Below, piece by piece: positions 32,943 to 42,117 of a stretch of 64,000 nt of DNA (positions are counted from its first letter, which is position 1; the number at the start of each line of letters is the position of its first letter). A program made the translations under genes and the position numbers. Origin of the DNA: Planctomycetota bacterium (lineage in GTDB: Bacteria; Planctomycetota; Phycisphaerae; Phycisphaerales; UBA1924); the NCBI GenBank assembly GCA_017303555.1, contig JAFLCN010000001.1, positions 248,001 through 312,000 of the forward strand, in the 5' to 3' direction. The notes beneath the pieces were generated by a model. That model was given only the letters and a program-made list of their open reading frames with translations. It made no database searches and was not told where the DNA came from.

Positions 32943-33110
32943 CGCGACCATCTCCAAAGAGCGTTGGGTCATGAAACTGTTCGGGCGAGATTCATAGAAC
33001 GATCCCGCCGGCCGACCTATTCGTCAAAAAACCGTAATTGAGAAAGAACGCCGTAAGTGTTCGAACCTGCAATCCTTACAAAATCCGATCCGACTGCTCA
33101 CAACCGCGGC

Positions 33111-34073
33111 TCACGGGCAAACCAATTCGTTGTAAGCGAGAACGAAGTCCACGAAGTCGCCGTCATCGACAACGCCGTCGAAATTGAAATCGGCGGGGCA
33201 GTTCGGCGGCATATCCGGTTCGGCGCAGTCGAGGATGTTGTAGGCGTAGACGAAGTCGACAAAGTCGGCGTCGTCGACCAGCCCGTCGAGGTTCAGGTCG
33301 CCAACGCAGGGAACCGTTCCTTCGCCGGTGTATATCTGCATCGCGGTGGCGCGATCGAACGACACGAACGAGTATGCGTCCCCCCCTTCGTCTGAAGCCT
33401 GGCTGGAGAAAGTGAGCTGAGCAACCAGATGTCGGCCTGCGGGCAGCGTCCCGGCCGGGATTGTGTGCTGCGCGTCCCAGTTGGAGAAGGTTGCGGCGTA
33501 GAAGAAATCCTCATCGCCAAAGTACCCGTAAACGTACAGCAGACCGTACCGCACGTTGGCGCCGGGGTCGCTGTTCCAGGTGTTGAACTCGAAGGTGATG
33601 TCGGAGTTGGGATCAATCTGCCGCGTCGCGTCGTAGGTCGCGGGGGTGAATGACGGTGTTTCGTAGGACCAGAGCGGGGCTTCCGGGCGATTCAGGCTGT
33701 AGACCACCGGACCGAGGGTGCCTCCTTCACCCCGGAAAAGGTACTCCCCGGCCGGAAAGTTCGCGAGCATCTCTTCTTCGCTGCTGGCGAACTTACTCAC
33801 ATAGAAGCTGTTGTTCTGCTTCGTGAGTTCGAGATCCTCGAGGCTGCCGGGCAGTGAAAGACTCACCGATTCAAGATCGAAATCGTTCGCGACAACAAAC
33901 AGGGGAGTCGTGTAATGGCCCGACGGGGTCGCATCAGGCTCGTAGCCATCCTGGCTGTAGTACAGCGAGTAGAAAATGCTGCTCTGGGTAACCTGCGCCT
34001 GGGCGTGCTGGAAAACGAACGCGGCGCCAGCGAACCCGAGAGCGAGACAGCGCTGCACCAATCGATTTGCCAT
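33111..34073 (-). CDS. Secreted dockerin-tailed protein, paralogue family member 1
   Basis: 320 residues from ATG 34073. A signal peptide (LALGFAGAAFVFQHAQAQ) precedes an all-beta domain: SSIFYSLYYSQDGY, then FPAGEYLFRGEGGTLG, FNTWNSDPGANV, IPAGTLPAGRHLVAQLTFSS and FDRATAMQIYTGE. These blocks recur in the genes at 34189, 42614 and 43629, so it is one of four paralogues. The last 65 residues are the dockerin-like module with two calcium-loop-like repeats (DLNLDGLVDDADF and DFNFDGVVDDGDF) and end NELVCP. No enzyme motif. Likely a surface protein. Confidence 0.75.
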   Translation of the reverse strand: MANRLVQRCLALGFAGAAFVFQHAQAQVTQSSIFYSLYYSQDGYEPDATPSGHYTTPLFVVANDFDLESVSLSLPGSLEDLELTKQNNSFYVSKFASSEEEMLANFPAGEYLFRGEGGTLGPVVYSLNRPEAPLWSYETPSFTPATYDATRQIDPNSDITFEFNTWNSDPGANVRYGLLYVYGYFGDEDFFYAATFSNWDAQHTIPAGTLPAGRHLVAQLTFSSQASDEGGDAYSFVSFDRATAMQIYTGEGTVPCVGDLNLDGLVDDADFVDFVYAYNILDCAEPDMPPNCPADFNFDGVVDDGDFVDFVLAYNELVCP

Positions 34074-34188
34074 TAGAATCCTCCGCCCGGAATCGTTTGC
34101 CTGTGGGGAACATGATTGTCGCGTGCGGCGAACGCGAATACAAGCATCGATGGCGTGAATCCCGATGCCCGGGTGCCCGATCGCTCGC

Positions 34189-35133
34189 TCACGGGCAGAC
34201 CAGCTCGTTATAGGCCCCAACGAAGATCACGAAGTCGCTGTCGTCAACAAAGCCATCGCGATTGAGATCGGCGGGGCAACCCGGCGCCATCGAAGGGTCG
34301 GCGCAATCGAGCAGGTTGTACGCGCCCGCAAAGAGAACGAAATCGATATCGTCGACGAAGCCGTCGTTGTTGATGTCCCCGACGCACGTCGGCAGAACAA
34401 ACATCGGCGCCGATGTGACGCGATCGAACGCGGCGATCGAGGTGCTGCCCCCGAACTCGGGGCGGGGGAGCTCGATGCGGCTTGAGAAGAACAGGATCGC
34501 GGTGTACGACCGCCCGGGAAGCAGAGTGCCCACGGGAATCGTGCGGGACCCGTCCGTGGGTGGGAAGAACTCGTTGAAAACGAGCGTGCCGGATGAATCA
34601 TAAACGGAGAGGAATGTCACACCGAGGTTCGCGGGCGGCGGCGCGCTGAACGTATTGAACTCGGCGACGAATTCGACGGTTGAATCGATGATCTGCATGT
34701 CGTCGAAGTTCGTGAATGCGGGAATCTCATCGCACCAGAACGTCTCCTCCGGCCGCTCGATCTCGCCCAGATCGAAACCCATGGTTCCGCCCGAGATTCC
34801 GAAGTAGTAGAGTCCCGCCGGAAACGCATCGACCATGAGGTCCGGGCTGAAAAAAGGCCACTCGGCAAAGAAGTAGCCCGGCGCGATCTCCGCAAGCGCG
34901 ACGGTCGGCGCGAGCGGCGGGGAGAAATCGGCGACGCCGATATCCCCCGGGTCGGCGATCATGCGGGCGGTGAAGCTGTTCCTTGAATACTCCGTCGGCG
35001 GCACCGAGGAGACCTGGTCGTAGTAGGTGAGGTAGAAGATGTCGTAGAAATAGATCGCGCCGGAGGCGGGAACGCACGCGGCACCCATCGTGGTCGAGCC
35101 GGCGGCAAGGACGACTTTGGCGAGCATGCTCAT
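34189..35133 (-). CDS. Secreted dockerin-tailed protein, paralogue family member 2
   Basis: 314 residues. The ATG at 35133 has GGAG eight bases upstream. After a signal-like N-terminus (VVLAAGSTTMGAACVPASGA) comes the same domain as in its neighbour: YDIFYLTYYDQ, FPAGLYYFGISGGTMG, FNTFSAPPPANL, IPVGTLLPGRSYTAILFFSS and AFDRVTSAPMF. The tail reads DINNDGFVDDIDF and CPADLNRDGFVDDSDF and ends NELVCP. It sits directly upstream of member 1 on the same strand, about 115 bases apart, so a tandem duplication is likely. Function unknown. Confidence 0.75.
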   Translation of the reverse strand: MSMLAKVVLAAGSTTMGAACVPASGAIYFYDIFYLTYYDQVSSVPPTEYSRNSFTARMIADPGDIGVADFSPPLAPTVALAEIAPGYFFAEWPFFSPDLMVDAFPAGLYYFGISGGTMGFDLGEIERPEETFWCDEIPAFTNFDDMQIIDSTVEFVAEFNTFSAPPPANLGVTFLSVYDSSGTLVFNEFFPPTDGSRTIPVGTLLPGRSYTAILFFSSRIELPRPEFGGSTSIAAFDRVTSAPMFVLPTCVGDINNDGFVDDIDFVLFAGAYNLLDCADPSMAPGCPADLNRDGFVDDSDFVIFVGAYNELVCP

Positions 35134-35310
35134 CGCTCGATCTCCGCATGATGGAGCGGCGCATACCGAACGTGCACGCCCACCGACGGAGATTGTCGCA
35201 CGAGAGAACCGCTCATTGCAAGAGCGATTTTCGCAGGGAGTGCTTCCGGTTTTTGCCTCGTTCCGCTAGACTCGAACGGGGATCAGAAACCCGTCGGGAG
35301 GAGCTTTTCC

Positions 35311-36114
35311 ATGACATTGCGGAGCACGAACTCGTGGAATATCGGCAAGTCCGCGGCCCGAGCGGGGGCGCTGGCGGTCTTCTTGCTTTCGTGCCCGGGT
35401 GTGGCTCAGCCGCTCACGCCACAGGGGCCGACCCGGACTGAAACCCCACCCAACATTGCCGACATCATCGCCCGAGACGCCCAGTGGGCATCGATCAACC
35501 GCTGGAAGATCCAGAACGATGTGCAAACCAAGATATTCGAGACCACACAGGACGTTACCGTCAATAGAGCAAGCACACCGAACATGATGTCGCGGGAGTA
35601 TGAGAGTTTTATCCGCGACGGCGCGAAGCCGGTCGAGGTTTCGAAGCCAAAGCTCACGGCATCGGGCAAAGTGACGACGACACCGGCGCCCGTTGTGCCG
35701 ACACCGTCGGGGATGCCCGCGATCGAACTCTTCTTTCGGGTCTTTCTGTTTGGCGGGACGGGATCGCCCCGCGCGAGTTCGCAGTCTGCTCCTCTCTGGA
35801 GCACCGAGTTGTCGTTCTCGTATTCGGGCTACGGAGAATGGACGCTCTTCGGTGAATCCGCGCCCTCGGCGTTCACGACGCTGATCGATCCGGGCGCGGC
35901 GCTCGATGTCGTGTTCGAAATGGAAATCCGGTACGACACAGCAGCGACGGCAGACGATGTTCGGTTCCTCTTTCAATCCGGGGGCAACCCGCTGACGGCG
36001 TTGCCGGAACTGGCGTTCGACATGCAACTCCTGGAAATCCCTGCGCCGCCGATAACGGCGTTGATGGGGATGGCCGTGGTCTGCGCATCGCGCCGGCGCA
36101 GGGTTCGTCCATGA
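35311..36114 (+). CDS. Secreted protein with PEP-CTERM-like tail
   Basis: 267 residues. The ATG at 35311 follows GGGAGGAG by about ten bases. Signal peptide ARAGALAVFLLSCPGVAQ; then a mixed region and an all-beta stretch (WSTELSFSYSGYGEWTLFG). The C-terminus IPAPPITALMGMAVVCASRR followed by further Arg residues is a PEP-CTERM-like sorting tail: a Pro motif, a membrane-spanning stretch and an Arg cluster, though it continues four residues past the Arg run. If an exosortase-like enzyme exists in this organism, it would process this tail. No known domain. Confidence 0.65.
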   Translation: MTLRSTNSWNIGKSAARAGALAVFLLSCPGVAQPLTPQGPTRTETPPNIADIIARDAQWASINRWKIQNDVQTKIFETTQDVTVNRASTPNMMSREYESFIRDGAKPVEVSKPKLTASGKVTTTPAPVVPTPSGMPAIELFFRVFLFGGTGSPRASSQSAPLWSTELSFSYSGYGEWTLFGESAPSAFTTLIDPGAALDVVFEMEIRYDTAATADDVRFLFQSGGNPLTALPELAFDMQLLEIPAPPITALMGMAVVCASRRRRVRP

Positions 36115-36197
36115 ATTGACGGACACTTCGGCAACCGGAGATCGGCTTCCTACCCTTTTGCGTTCGTACGCCTTTGTATCACGCAAGGAGGCCCGCC

Positions 36198-37544
36198 ATG
36201 ACACCATCTGCTGTTTCCGCATCTCCGGGAATCTCACACGGGCCGTCCGCGACGCACTCCGTCCCGGGTCTTGCCACGATCCGCGCCACCGACCCGGCCA
36301 TCGCCGACCTGATCGCGAAGGAATCGCAGCGCCAGGAAACCACGCTCGAACTGATCGCCAGCGAGAACCACACCTCGCCCGCCGTGATGGCCGCGATGGG
36401 CACCTGCCTCACCAACAAGTACGCCGAGGGCTACCCCGGGGCCCGCTACTACGGGGGCTGCGAGTTCCACGACCAGATCGAAACTCTCGCGATCGAACGC
36501 GCCAAGCAGATGTTCGGCTGCAAGTTCGCCAACGTGCAGCCCCACTCGGGCGCGCAGGCGAACGCCGCCGTGTTCATGGCGTGCATGGAACCCGGCAGCA
36601 CGTTCGCCAGTCTCGTCCTCAAGGACGGCGGCCACCTCTCGCACGGCATGAAGATCAACTTCAGCGGGCGCTACTACAACCCGGTTCACTACCCCCTCCA
36701 CTACGACGTTGCGCACAAGGACTTCGAACGCATCGACTACGACGCTGTTGAAAAGGTCGTGCTGGAGCACAAGCCCAAGATGCTGCTCTGCGGCTATTCG
36801 GCCTATCCGCGCACGATCGACTTCGCCCGCTTCCGCGCCATCGCGGACAAGGTCGGCGCGCTGCTCATGAGCGATGTCGCGCACATCGCCGGCCTCATCG
36901 TCGGCGGCGCACACCCAAGCCCGTTCCCCCACTCGCACATCGTCACGACCACAACGCACAAGACTCTGCGCGGGCCTCGCGGCGGACTCATTCTGACCAA
37001 CGACGAGGAAATCGCCAAGAAGATCGACAAGGCCGTCTTCCCCGGCATGCAGGGCGGACCGCTCATGCACGTCATCGCTGCAAAGGCCGTCTCGTTCGGC
37101 GAGTGCCTGAAGCCCGAGTGGAGAACCTATTCCGCGCAGGTCGTGAAGAACGCCAACGCGCTCGCCGCGGCCCTCACGAAGCTCAACTACCGCATCACCA
37201 CCGGTGGCACCGACAACCACCTCATGCTCGTCGATCTCCGCAAGCGCAGCGAAGCGCTGACCGGCGCCGACGCGAGCAAGTGGCTCGAAAAATCCGGCAT
37301 CATCAGCAACATGAACGGAATCCCCAGCGATCCGCGCCCGCCCAAGGTCACCAGCGGCATCCGCCTCGGCACTCCGGCCGTCACCACCCGAGGCCTGAAA
37401 GAAGCGGACATGAGCACGATCGCATCGTTCATCGATCGCGCTCTGAGCGCCGGCCTGGCGGGTGACGCTGAATTCGCCTCGGCGAGCGCCCAGATCCGCG
37501 AAGATGTCCGTACGCTGTGTGAGCGCTTTCCGCTGCCCCACTGA
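36198..37544 (+). CDS. glyA: Serine hydroxymethyltransferase
   Basis: 448 residues. PLP enzyme that interconverts serine and glycine with tetrahydrofolate, feeding one-carbon metabolism. [17 protein letters not shown] and [12 protein letters not shown] are the substrate and folate sites; [15 protein letters not shown] contains the Schiff-base Lys; HLMLVDLRK and [16 protein letters not shown] are the C-terminal motifs. The ATG at 36198 was chosen for the strong AAGGAGG at 36185-36191, six bases upstream. It is isolated among surface-protein genes. About 20 extra N-terminal residues precede the usual start of the fold. Confidence 0.96.
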   Translation: MTPSAVSASPGISHGPSATHSVPGLATIRATDPAIADLIAKESQRQETTLELIASENHTSPAVMAAMGTCLTNKYAEGYPGARYYGGCEFHDQIETLAIERAKQMFGCKFANVQPHSGAQANAAVFMACMEPGSTFASLVLKDGGHLSHGMKINFSGRYYNPVHYPLHYDVAHKDFERIDYDAVEKVVLEHKPKMLLCGYSAYPRTIDFARFRAIADKVGALLMSDVAHIAGLIVGGAHPSPFPHSHIVTTTTHKTLRGPRGGLILTNDEEIAKKIDKAVFPGMQGGPLMHVIAAKAVSFGECLKPEWRTYSAQVVKNANALAAALTKLNYRITTGGTDNHLMLVDLRKRSEALTGADASKWLEKSGIISNMNGIPSDPRPPKVTSGIRLGTPAVTTRGLKEADMSTIASFIDRALSAGLAGDAEFASASAQIREDVRTLCERFPLPH

Positions 37545-37600
37545 TCTCGTAGCGGATGGGTCCGGCGAGAGCGCGTTGGGTCATCGCGAAGGAGCATCGC

Positions 37601-37774
37601 ATGTATATCGGTGGCAGCCTCGTCGGCCTCATCATCCTGATCCTCGACCTCATCGCGATCGTCGAGATTCTCCAGAGCGGCCGCGCCGTGGGCGAGAAAC
37701 TGCTCTGGATCCTTCTGATCCTGCTGCTTCCTCTGGTCGGCGTGCTGCTGTACTTTCTGATCGGGCGGAAGTAG
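37601..37774 (+). CDS. Small PLDc_N-like membrane protein
   Basis: 57 residues. AAGGAG (37589-37594) lies six bases before ATG 37601. Two hydrophobic helices: LVGLIILILDLIAIVEIL and LLWILLILLLPLVGVLLYFL, ending in IGRK. This matches the N-terminal membrane module of cardiolipin synthases (PLDc_N, pattern W..l.l..P..G..lY...G) that also occurs as a free-standing small protein. Here the phospholipase domain is absent, as in other stand-alone members. It follows glyA by 56 bases on the same strand. Confidence 0.75.
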   Translation: MYIGGSLVGLIILILDLIAIVEILQSGRAVGEKLLWILLILLLPLVGVLLYFLIGRK

Positions 37775-37806
37775 GCGAACCGGCAACGCTCGGCGGGATG
37801 CCGGCT

Positions 37807-38730
37807 TCAGGGGCAAACCAGGTCGTTGTATGCACCGATGAACATGACGAAGTCCGCGTCGTCAACGAAGCCGTCGTGATTCAGGTCGGCGGGACAATCG
37901 GCGGGCATCGCCGGGTCGGCGCAGTCGAGGACGTTATAAGCGCCGGCGAAGAGCGAAAAATCCGCATCATCGACGAACCCGTCGCTGTTGAGGTCGCCCA
38001 CACATCCGGGCCCGGCGACAAACGCCAGCGCATTCAGAACGAGCTTCTTTCCCGCGGCGTTCAAAAATCCGTCAACCGTCCAAGTGAGATCGGAGAAGAG
38101 CACGACCGCTCCGCTGCCCGGCCCGAGCGTGCCGCGGGGAATAACAGCCAGCGACGGCTGCCCGTTGTCGGCGAGACGCCCGAGCACGGTCGCACTTCCA
38201 AGTTTGTCGAACCATCCCGACCATCCGACCGAGTACGACGCGACCGTTCCGAATGGACCATCCGTGACAGGCGATGCATTGAAATTGATCACGCTCGAAA
38301 ATCGCTCCCACGGCGCTCCCGTGCCGGTGGATGTCATACCCCACGGAGCGAGCAGCGAGAGATTGGCGGGTTGGCTTGCGCCACCCGCAAAGGTATCGTT
38401 GTCGCTGAAGATCAACGCCCCGTTTCCAGCGAGAACGAAGCCGAAAAGAGACGCCTGTTCCGCACTAGACAGAGGAGTGATCGCGCTCTGGCCGGCGGTG
38501 CCGCTGCCCAGAAACGCGACCGTGTGCCCCTGCATGTTCGCAGCGGACAGGGTGCTCACCCCATCGATCAGGATTCCCGGATAGGCCGTCTGGATTGCGG
38601 TGCGCAGCTCGGTCATGCCGCTGGCGGCGAGAGATCCCTGCCCGCCGCGCGACGCATCGAATCCGATGATCGACGGCGCGGCCGAAACGGCTGCGGTCGC
38701 AAACGTGCATGCAAAGAGGGCGGTCCTCAT
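37807..38730 (-). CDS. Secreted protein with dockerin-like C-terminus
   Basis: 307 residues. ATG 38730 with GGAG eight bases upstream; signal peptide RTALFACTFATAAVSAAP. The middle (about residues 20-240) looks like a Rossmann/DUF-type beta-alpha fold (ALIFSDNDTFAGGASQ, VVLFSDLTWTVDGF, LNALAFVAG) similar to ThuA/GATase-like periplasmic domains that sense time-limited objects, but I could not name it. The tail reads DLNSDGFVDDADF and CPADLNHDGFVDDADF, ending NDLVCP. It is not related to the four-member paralogue family except for this tail. Confidence 0.7.
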   Translation of the reverse strand: MRTALFACTFATAAVSAAPSIIGFDASRGGQGSLAASGMTELRTAIQTAYPGILIDGVSTLSAANMQGHTVAFLGSGTAGQSAITPLSSAEQASLFGFVLAGNGALIFSDNDTFAGGASQPANLSLLAPWGMTSTGTGAPWERFSSVINFNASPVTDGPFGTVASYSVGWSGWFDKLGSATVLGRLADNGQPSLAVIPRGTLGPGSGAVVLFSDLTWTVDGFLNAAGKKLVLNALAFVAGPGCVGDLNSDGFVDDADFSLFAGAYNVLDCADPAMPADCPADLNHDGFVDDADFVMFIGAYNDLVCP

Positions 38731-38813
38731 CGTTTTCTCTCCGGTGCGCCGGCAGAGCGCTCTACTCAACAAATACCACAGCGCCCCGGAGCGAACAAGC
38801 GATTTCTTGCAGA

Positions 38814-39461
38814 TCAGCGCAGGCCGACGAGCCGGCTCGCCTCGAACGACGCTCCGGTGATGGCGTCGGCGAATTGCGCCCGGAGCAGCAACTGCCCCGG
38901 CGGCTGCACATCGGACGCCTGCACCGGAATATCCACAACGTAGTACGTGCCGGTAAACCCGGCGCGATACGCGTCACGCAGTTGAAGCGGCTCGAGCGTG
39001 CGGCTGCCCAGCAGCCGCGCTGGCGTATCGGTCGCGCCCGGCCCGCCCTGATTGAGCGAGGCCAGACGCGAAACCTCCACCGTCAACTTTCCGGTCGCCT
39101 GAATGAACCGGCCCCGTCCATCGAGCGGCTTGATGTACACCGCGACCGTCCGGTTGCGATCGCTCTGAGGCGGGGTTGAAGCATCGGCCGTCGGCCCGGA
39201 AAGAAAGTCGATCTCGATGCTGGCGACTCGCGGGGTGGCCTCTGCAATTTCCGGACTCTTCCCCGTTCCGCCCGCCCCAACCAGCTCCGCCAGTTTCGCG
39301 CGAAGCTCGCTCGCATCCTTCTGTAACTGCGCTACCTGACTCTGCAGCTCGAGATTCTGCTTGCGCAGCACATCCCCCGAAGACTCGCCTCCCGTGCGGC
39401 AGCCGGTCACGACCACCGAAAGTGTCACAAGCGCTGCAAGCCGAAAGAGGGGGAAGCTCAT
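38814..39461 (-). CDS. Lipoprotein with coiled-coil segment
   Basis: 215 residues from ATG 39461. Lipobox VVVTGC puts the lipidated Cys at about residue 21. A heptad stretch follows (LRKQNLELQSQVAQLQKDAS, about residues 30-60), then a beta-rich domain (VASIEIDFLSG, TVAVYIKPLDGRGRFIQATG, FTGTYYVVDIPVQASDV, LLLRAQFADAITG). No family recognised; the beta domain looks like a carbohydrate- or protein-binding sandwich. A longer start at 39614 adds 51 residues without a signal and overlaps the terminator upstream. Confidence 0.65.
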   Translation of the reverse strand: MSFPLFRLAALVTLSVVVTGCRTGGESSGDVLRKQNLELQSQVAQLQKDASELRAKLAELVGAGGTGKSPEIAEATPRVASIEIDFLSGPTADASTPPQSDRNRTVAVYIKPLDGRGRFIQATGKLTVEVSRLASLNQGGPGATDTPARLLGSRTLEPLQLRDAYRAGFTGTYYVVDIPVQASDVQPPGQLLLRAQFADAITGASFEASRLVGLR

Positions 39462-39490
39462 GCCCAAGCGTACGACGATCGGTGAAATGG

Positions 39491-39516
39491 AAAACCCCGA
39501 CGATGGCGTCGGGGTT
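39491..39516 (-). terminator. Intrinsic terminator of the PEP-CTERM gene at 39544-40191
   Basis: A ten-base stem (39493-39502 with 39507-39516) around a four-base loop, running into T residues on the minus strand. It sits between the stop of the PEP-CTERM gene and the start of the lipoprotein gene. Confidence 0.8.
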
Positions 39517-39543
39517 CGGGCGAAACGGGTTCGAGACGGCCGT

Positions 39544-40191
39544 TCAGCGGCGGCGACGGCCCGCGAGCACCAGCCCGGCGAGCGCAAGCCCGCCGATTCC
39601 CGGTGCCGGCACAATGCAGATCGTGTCGATCACGACTTGGTCGATCAGCAGCGTCGCGCCCGTCGGATTCGTGTTCGTCAGGAACACGATCTCGAAGTCC
39701 GGACATTCATCCAGCCGGAACAGCCACGTCGTGTGGTGCCAGCCGTCCGGAAGCGTCGCCGTGCTCGGATCGTTCACGAGCTTCATCGCGTGATCGGTGC
39801 TGCTCACGCCGCTCAATCCCGGAAGAAGCTGGCCTTGCCACGTCACCTGGATCCAGATGAACTTCTCGATCGCATCCGGTTCGTTGTCGTTGGGGATGTG
39901 GAATCGCAGATCCCCGCTCGTCAATCCCCACACACCGATGCGGTTCCCGACCTGCGCTTCGTAAAATGCGCCGCCGTCGCTCGGCGTCATGATCGGAACG
40001 CCGTTGGGATTGTTCAATCCGCTATCGGGCGCACCCTGCGGCGTATTGGGCAGGAAGCCCCAGTGCTGGAACGTGCTATCGGGTTGGCCCCGCCACGGAG
40101 GCGGATTGAGATCATCGGCAACCGCGAACGACGCACAGAAACCGGCAACCGACGCGACGACGGCGGGCAACGCAGAAAGAGCCTTGGACAT
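39544..40191 (-). CDS. PEP-CTERM protein, tandem paralogue A
   Basis: 215 residues from ATG 40191 with a GGGGGA site upstream. Signal peptide ALPAVVASVAGFCASFAVA; mature start DDLNPPPWRGQPDSTFQHW followed by FLPNTPQGAPDSGLNNP. A jelly-roll-like domain follows (WIQVTWQGQLLPGL, LPDGWHHTTWLFRLDECPDF, ATLLIDQVVIDTICIV). Sorting tail VPAPGIGGLALAGLVLAGRR then Arg. It is a close paralogue of the gene 220 bases upstream (NPP-WRG, PNTPQGAP, DGWH-TT, DQVVIDT are shared). Probably exported and sorted to the envelope; function unknown. Confidence 0.8.
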   Translation of the reverse strand: MSKALSALPAVVASVAGFCASFAVADDLNPPPWRGQPDSTFQHWGFLPNTPQGAPDSGLNNPNGVPIMTPSDGGAFYEAQVGNRIGVWGLTSGDLRFHIPNDNEPDAIEKFIWIQVTWQGQLLPGLSGVSSTDHAMKLVNDPSTATLPDGWHHTTWLFRLDECPDFEIVFLTNTNPTGATLLIDQVVIDTICIVPAPGIGGLALAGLVLAGRRRR

Positions 40192-40412
40192 GATTCCCCC
40201 CTTCAAAGGGGCCCCGGATTGCGGAGCAATTCCTCTCCAGACCCGTGTCACACCCGAGAAAGGGCAAACGCGCCAGGCGTGACGCCGCGACGTTCCTGTC
40301 GCCGCGCATGTGCGTGTGACAACTCAACGGGTAACGCCAGCCCCGCAGAATGCCACCAAACGTCCGTTGTGTGCGCTCAGATTGAGGCGATCGCCCCAAG
40401 CATTCGAGTCGA

Positions 40413-41051
40413 TCAGCGTCGACGCCTGCCGGCCGCGATGATCAAACCAGCAAGCCCCATCGCACCGACACCCGGTGCCGGGATGATGCTCATCGTGTCG
40501 ATCACGACCTGATCGACGTACATCGTCGAGCCCGAGACATTGGGAAGATGGTTCTTGATGGTCAACCCGAACTCCGGCGTTGCCTCGTGCGCCAACAGGC
40601 GATACGTGGTGAGATGCCAGCCGTCCGCAAGCTCCAGCGTGCTCTGACCAAGAAAATCGAGCGGAGTCGTGTTATCGCCGAGATAGCCGAACGCCAGCGG
40701 GGGCACCGGGCCGAACCACGTCACCTGAATCCAGAGTTCGCTGTTCGTCACGGCCGGAACGTTCAAGGCGGGCACGATGAACTGCAGCGCATCTTCCGAA
40801 TTCAATTGCCAGATGCCGCTCCGCGCGCCCATCTGGGCGACATACGTGGCGGGAGCCGCCGATGCAATCGGACTGCCGTACGGGTTGTTCACGCCGGCAT
40901 CCGGAGCGCCCTGCGGCGTATTCGGAAGGAAATCCCAGTTCTGATAGGTGGAACCCGCAATGCCGCGCCATGCCGGCGGATTGATGTCTTCGGCAAATGC
41001 CGTGGAACCGACAAGAACGACAGCCAACAACGCACACGCATTGCTCCGCAT
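40413..41051 (-). CDS. PEP-CTERM protein, tandem paralogue B
   Basis: 212 residues from ATG 41051. Signal peptide ACALLAVVLVGSTAFA; mature start EDINPPAWRGIAGSTYQNW, then FLPNTPQGAPDAGVNNPYG. Shares the blocks LWIQVTW, LADGWHLTTYRLL and MYVDQVVIDTMSIIPAPG with paralogue A, with identity I would estimate by eye at 35-45 percent. Sorting tail IPAPGVGAMGLAGLIIAAGR then Arg residues. Same strand as A, which indicates a tandem duplication. Confidence 0.8.
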   Translation of the reverse strand: MRSNACALLAVVLVGSTAFAEDINPPAWRGIAGSTYQNWDFLPNTPQGAPDAGVNNPYGSPIASAAPATYVAQMGARSGIWQLNSEDALQFIVPALNVPAVTNSELWIQVTWFGPVPPLAFGYLGDNTTPLDFLGQSTLELADGWHLTTYRLLAHEATPEFGLTIKNHLPNVSGSTMYVDQVVIDTMSIIPAPGVGAMGLAGLIIAAGRRRR

Positions 41052-41202
41052 CACTCGACACTCCCGCCCGCGTTGCCGCGGCGCCCGCCCTTTGAACAAT
41101 CCTGATCAATCCCGCATCCGGCACAAGTCCCGCGCGCTTGTTCGTGCATCCATGACACAGCGCTGCGGGAGAATGACTATCTCATAACTAACTGATGCGA
41201 AA

Positions 41203-41235
41203 CAAAAATGCCACCGAAACCGGGGTTTCGATGGC
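41203..41235 (-). terminator. Intrinsic terminator of nusG
   Basis: GCCACCGAAACC (41210-41221) pairs with GGTTTCGATGGC (41224-41235), with one G-U pair on the minus strand. The transcript then reads ATTTTTGTTT. It lies 45 bases after the nusG stop. Confidence 0.8.
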
Positions 41236-41279
41236 AGAAAGAATCAAACTGCTTTCGAGAAAACCCGGACGGAACCGGC

Positions 41280-41951
41280 TCAGGCCCCCTCGGCCTTGCC
41301 GATCTGCCACTCTTCGAGCTCGATCGGAGCCTGACGACCGAAGATCGTGACCAGCACGCGAACGAGGCCCTTCTCGGGGAGAAGCTCGTCCACCGTGCCT
41401 TCGTACGAAGTGAACGGGCCTTCCTTGATGATGACGTGTTCGCCCTTCTCGAAGACCATCCGGACATTCGGCGTGTCCTCGGGCTTCTTCGAGTCCTTGA
41501 GCATCTTCTCGATCTCGTGATCCTTCATCGGGGTCGGACGCCCGGCCGTGCCGACGAAATCGCCGACGCCGGTGGTCTCCTTGATGAGGAAGAACACGTC
41601 CTGCGGGATGCGGCCGTCGGGCTCGAGACGCATTTCAACGAAGACATAGCCCGGATAGAGCTTGGTCTCGGTGATCTTCTGCTTGCCGCCTTTGACGGTT
41701 TTGGTCTTTTCCGTCGGCACCAGGATGCGATTGACGAGGTGCGTCATCTTCTCGATCTGCACCTTGCGGAGCAGCGTGTCGCGCACCGAGCTTTCCTTGT
41801 TGCTGGCGACGCGCAGCACGAACCAGTTCATGCCTTCCTGGCGGATGGGCTCGTCGCCGGCGATCAGGCCGACCTTCTCGTCGGGGCGACCATCGAGGGC
41901 GGGCGTGGTCACGGGGGCTGGAGTCGCGGCGTTGGTTTCGTTCTCGCTCAT
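41280..41951 (-). CDS. nusG: Transcription termination/antitermination protein NusG
   Basis: 223 residues from ATG 41951. An acidic/Pro-Ala leader of about 40 residues precedes the NGN domain (NWFVLRVASNKESSVRDTLL, LYPGYVFVEMRLEPDG, TTGVGDFVGTAGRPTPM) and the C-terminal KOW domain (FEKGEHVIIKEGPFTSYEGT through VLVTIFGRQAPIELE). NusG binds RNA polymerase, modulates pausing and couples to ribosomes or Rho. The usual neighbours secE, rplK and rplA are absent here. A start at 42110 would add 53 residues unrelated to the family and run through a hairpin-forming leader. Confidence 0.93.
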   Translation of the reverse strand: MSENETNAATPAPVTTPALDGRPDEKVGLIAGDEPIRQEGMNWFVLRVASNKESSVRDTLLRKVQIEKMTHLVNRILVPTEKTKTVKGGKQKITETKLYPGYVFVEMRLEPDGRIPQDVFFLIKETTGVGDFVGTAGRPTPMKDHEIEKMLKDSKKPEDTPNVRMVFEKGEHVIIKEGPFTSYEGTVDELLPEKGLVRVLVTIFGRQAPIELEEWQIGKAEGA

Positions 41952-42029
41952 GTGGACGCCTTTCAGGCCGGGACTCGCGCGAAGGGGCGCCGAGAACGCG
42001 GCAGCAAACCGTTTGGTCTCAAAGTGACA

Positions 42030-42068
42030 AGCGGCGGCCCATAGGGGTCCGCCGCTGGTAAAAGTATA
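42030..42068 (-). promoter_or_regulatory. nusG leader hairpin and possible -10 box
   Basis: AGCGGCGG (42030-42037) pairs with CCGCCGCT (42049-42056) with further CCC/GGG pairing in the loop, giving a strong hairpin about 80 bases upstream of nusG. No T-run follows, so it is not a simple terminator. On the minus strand TATACT (42063-42068) lies just before it and could be a -10 box, which would place the hairpin at the 5' end of the message. No clear -35 is seen. Confidence 0.4.
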
Positions 42069-42117
42069 GTCCAAAACCGCCCCGCCGGTTCGCGCCCGGC
42101 CGGCCGACAAATCCGGC

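Noticed and set aside
42057..42110. Longer NusG with an N-terminal extension starting at 42110
   Set aside because: The extension is unlike NusG and runs through a hairpin and a possible -10 box; ATG 41951 begins the family-like protein.
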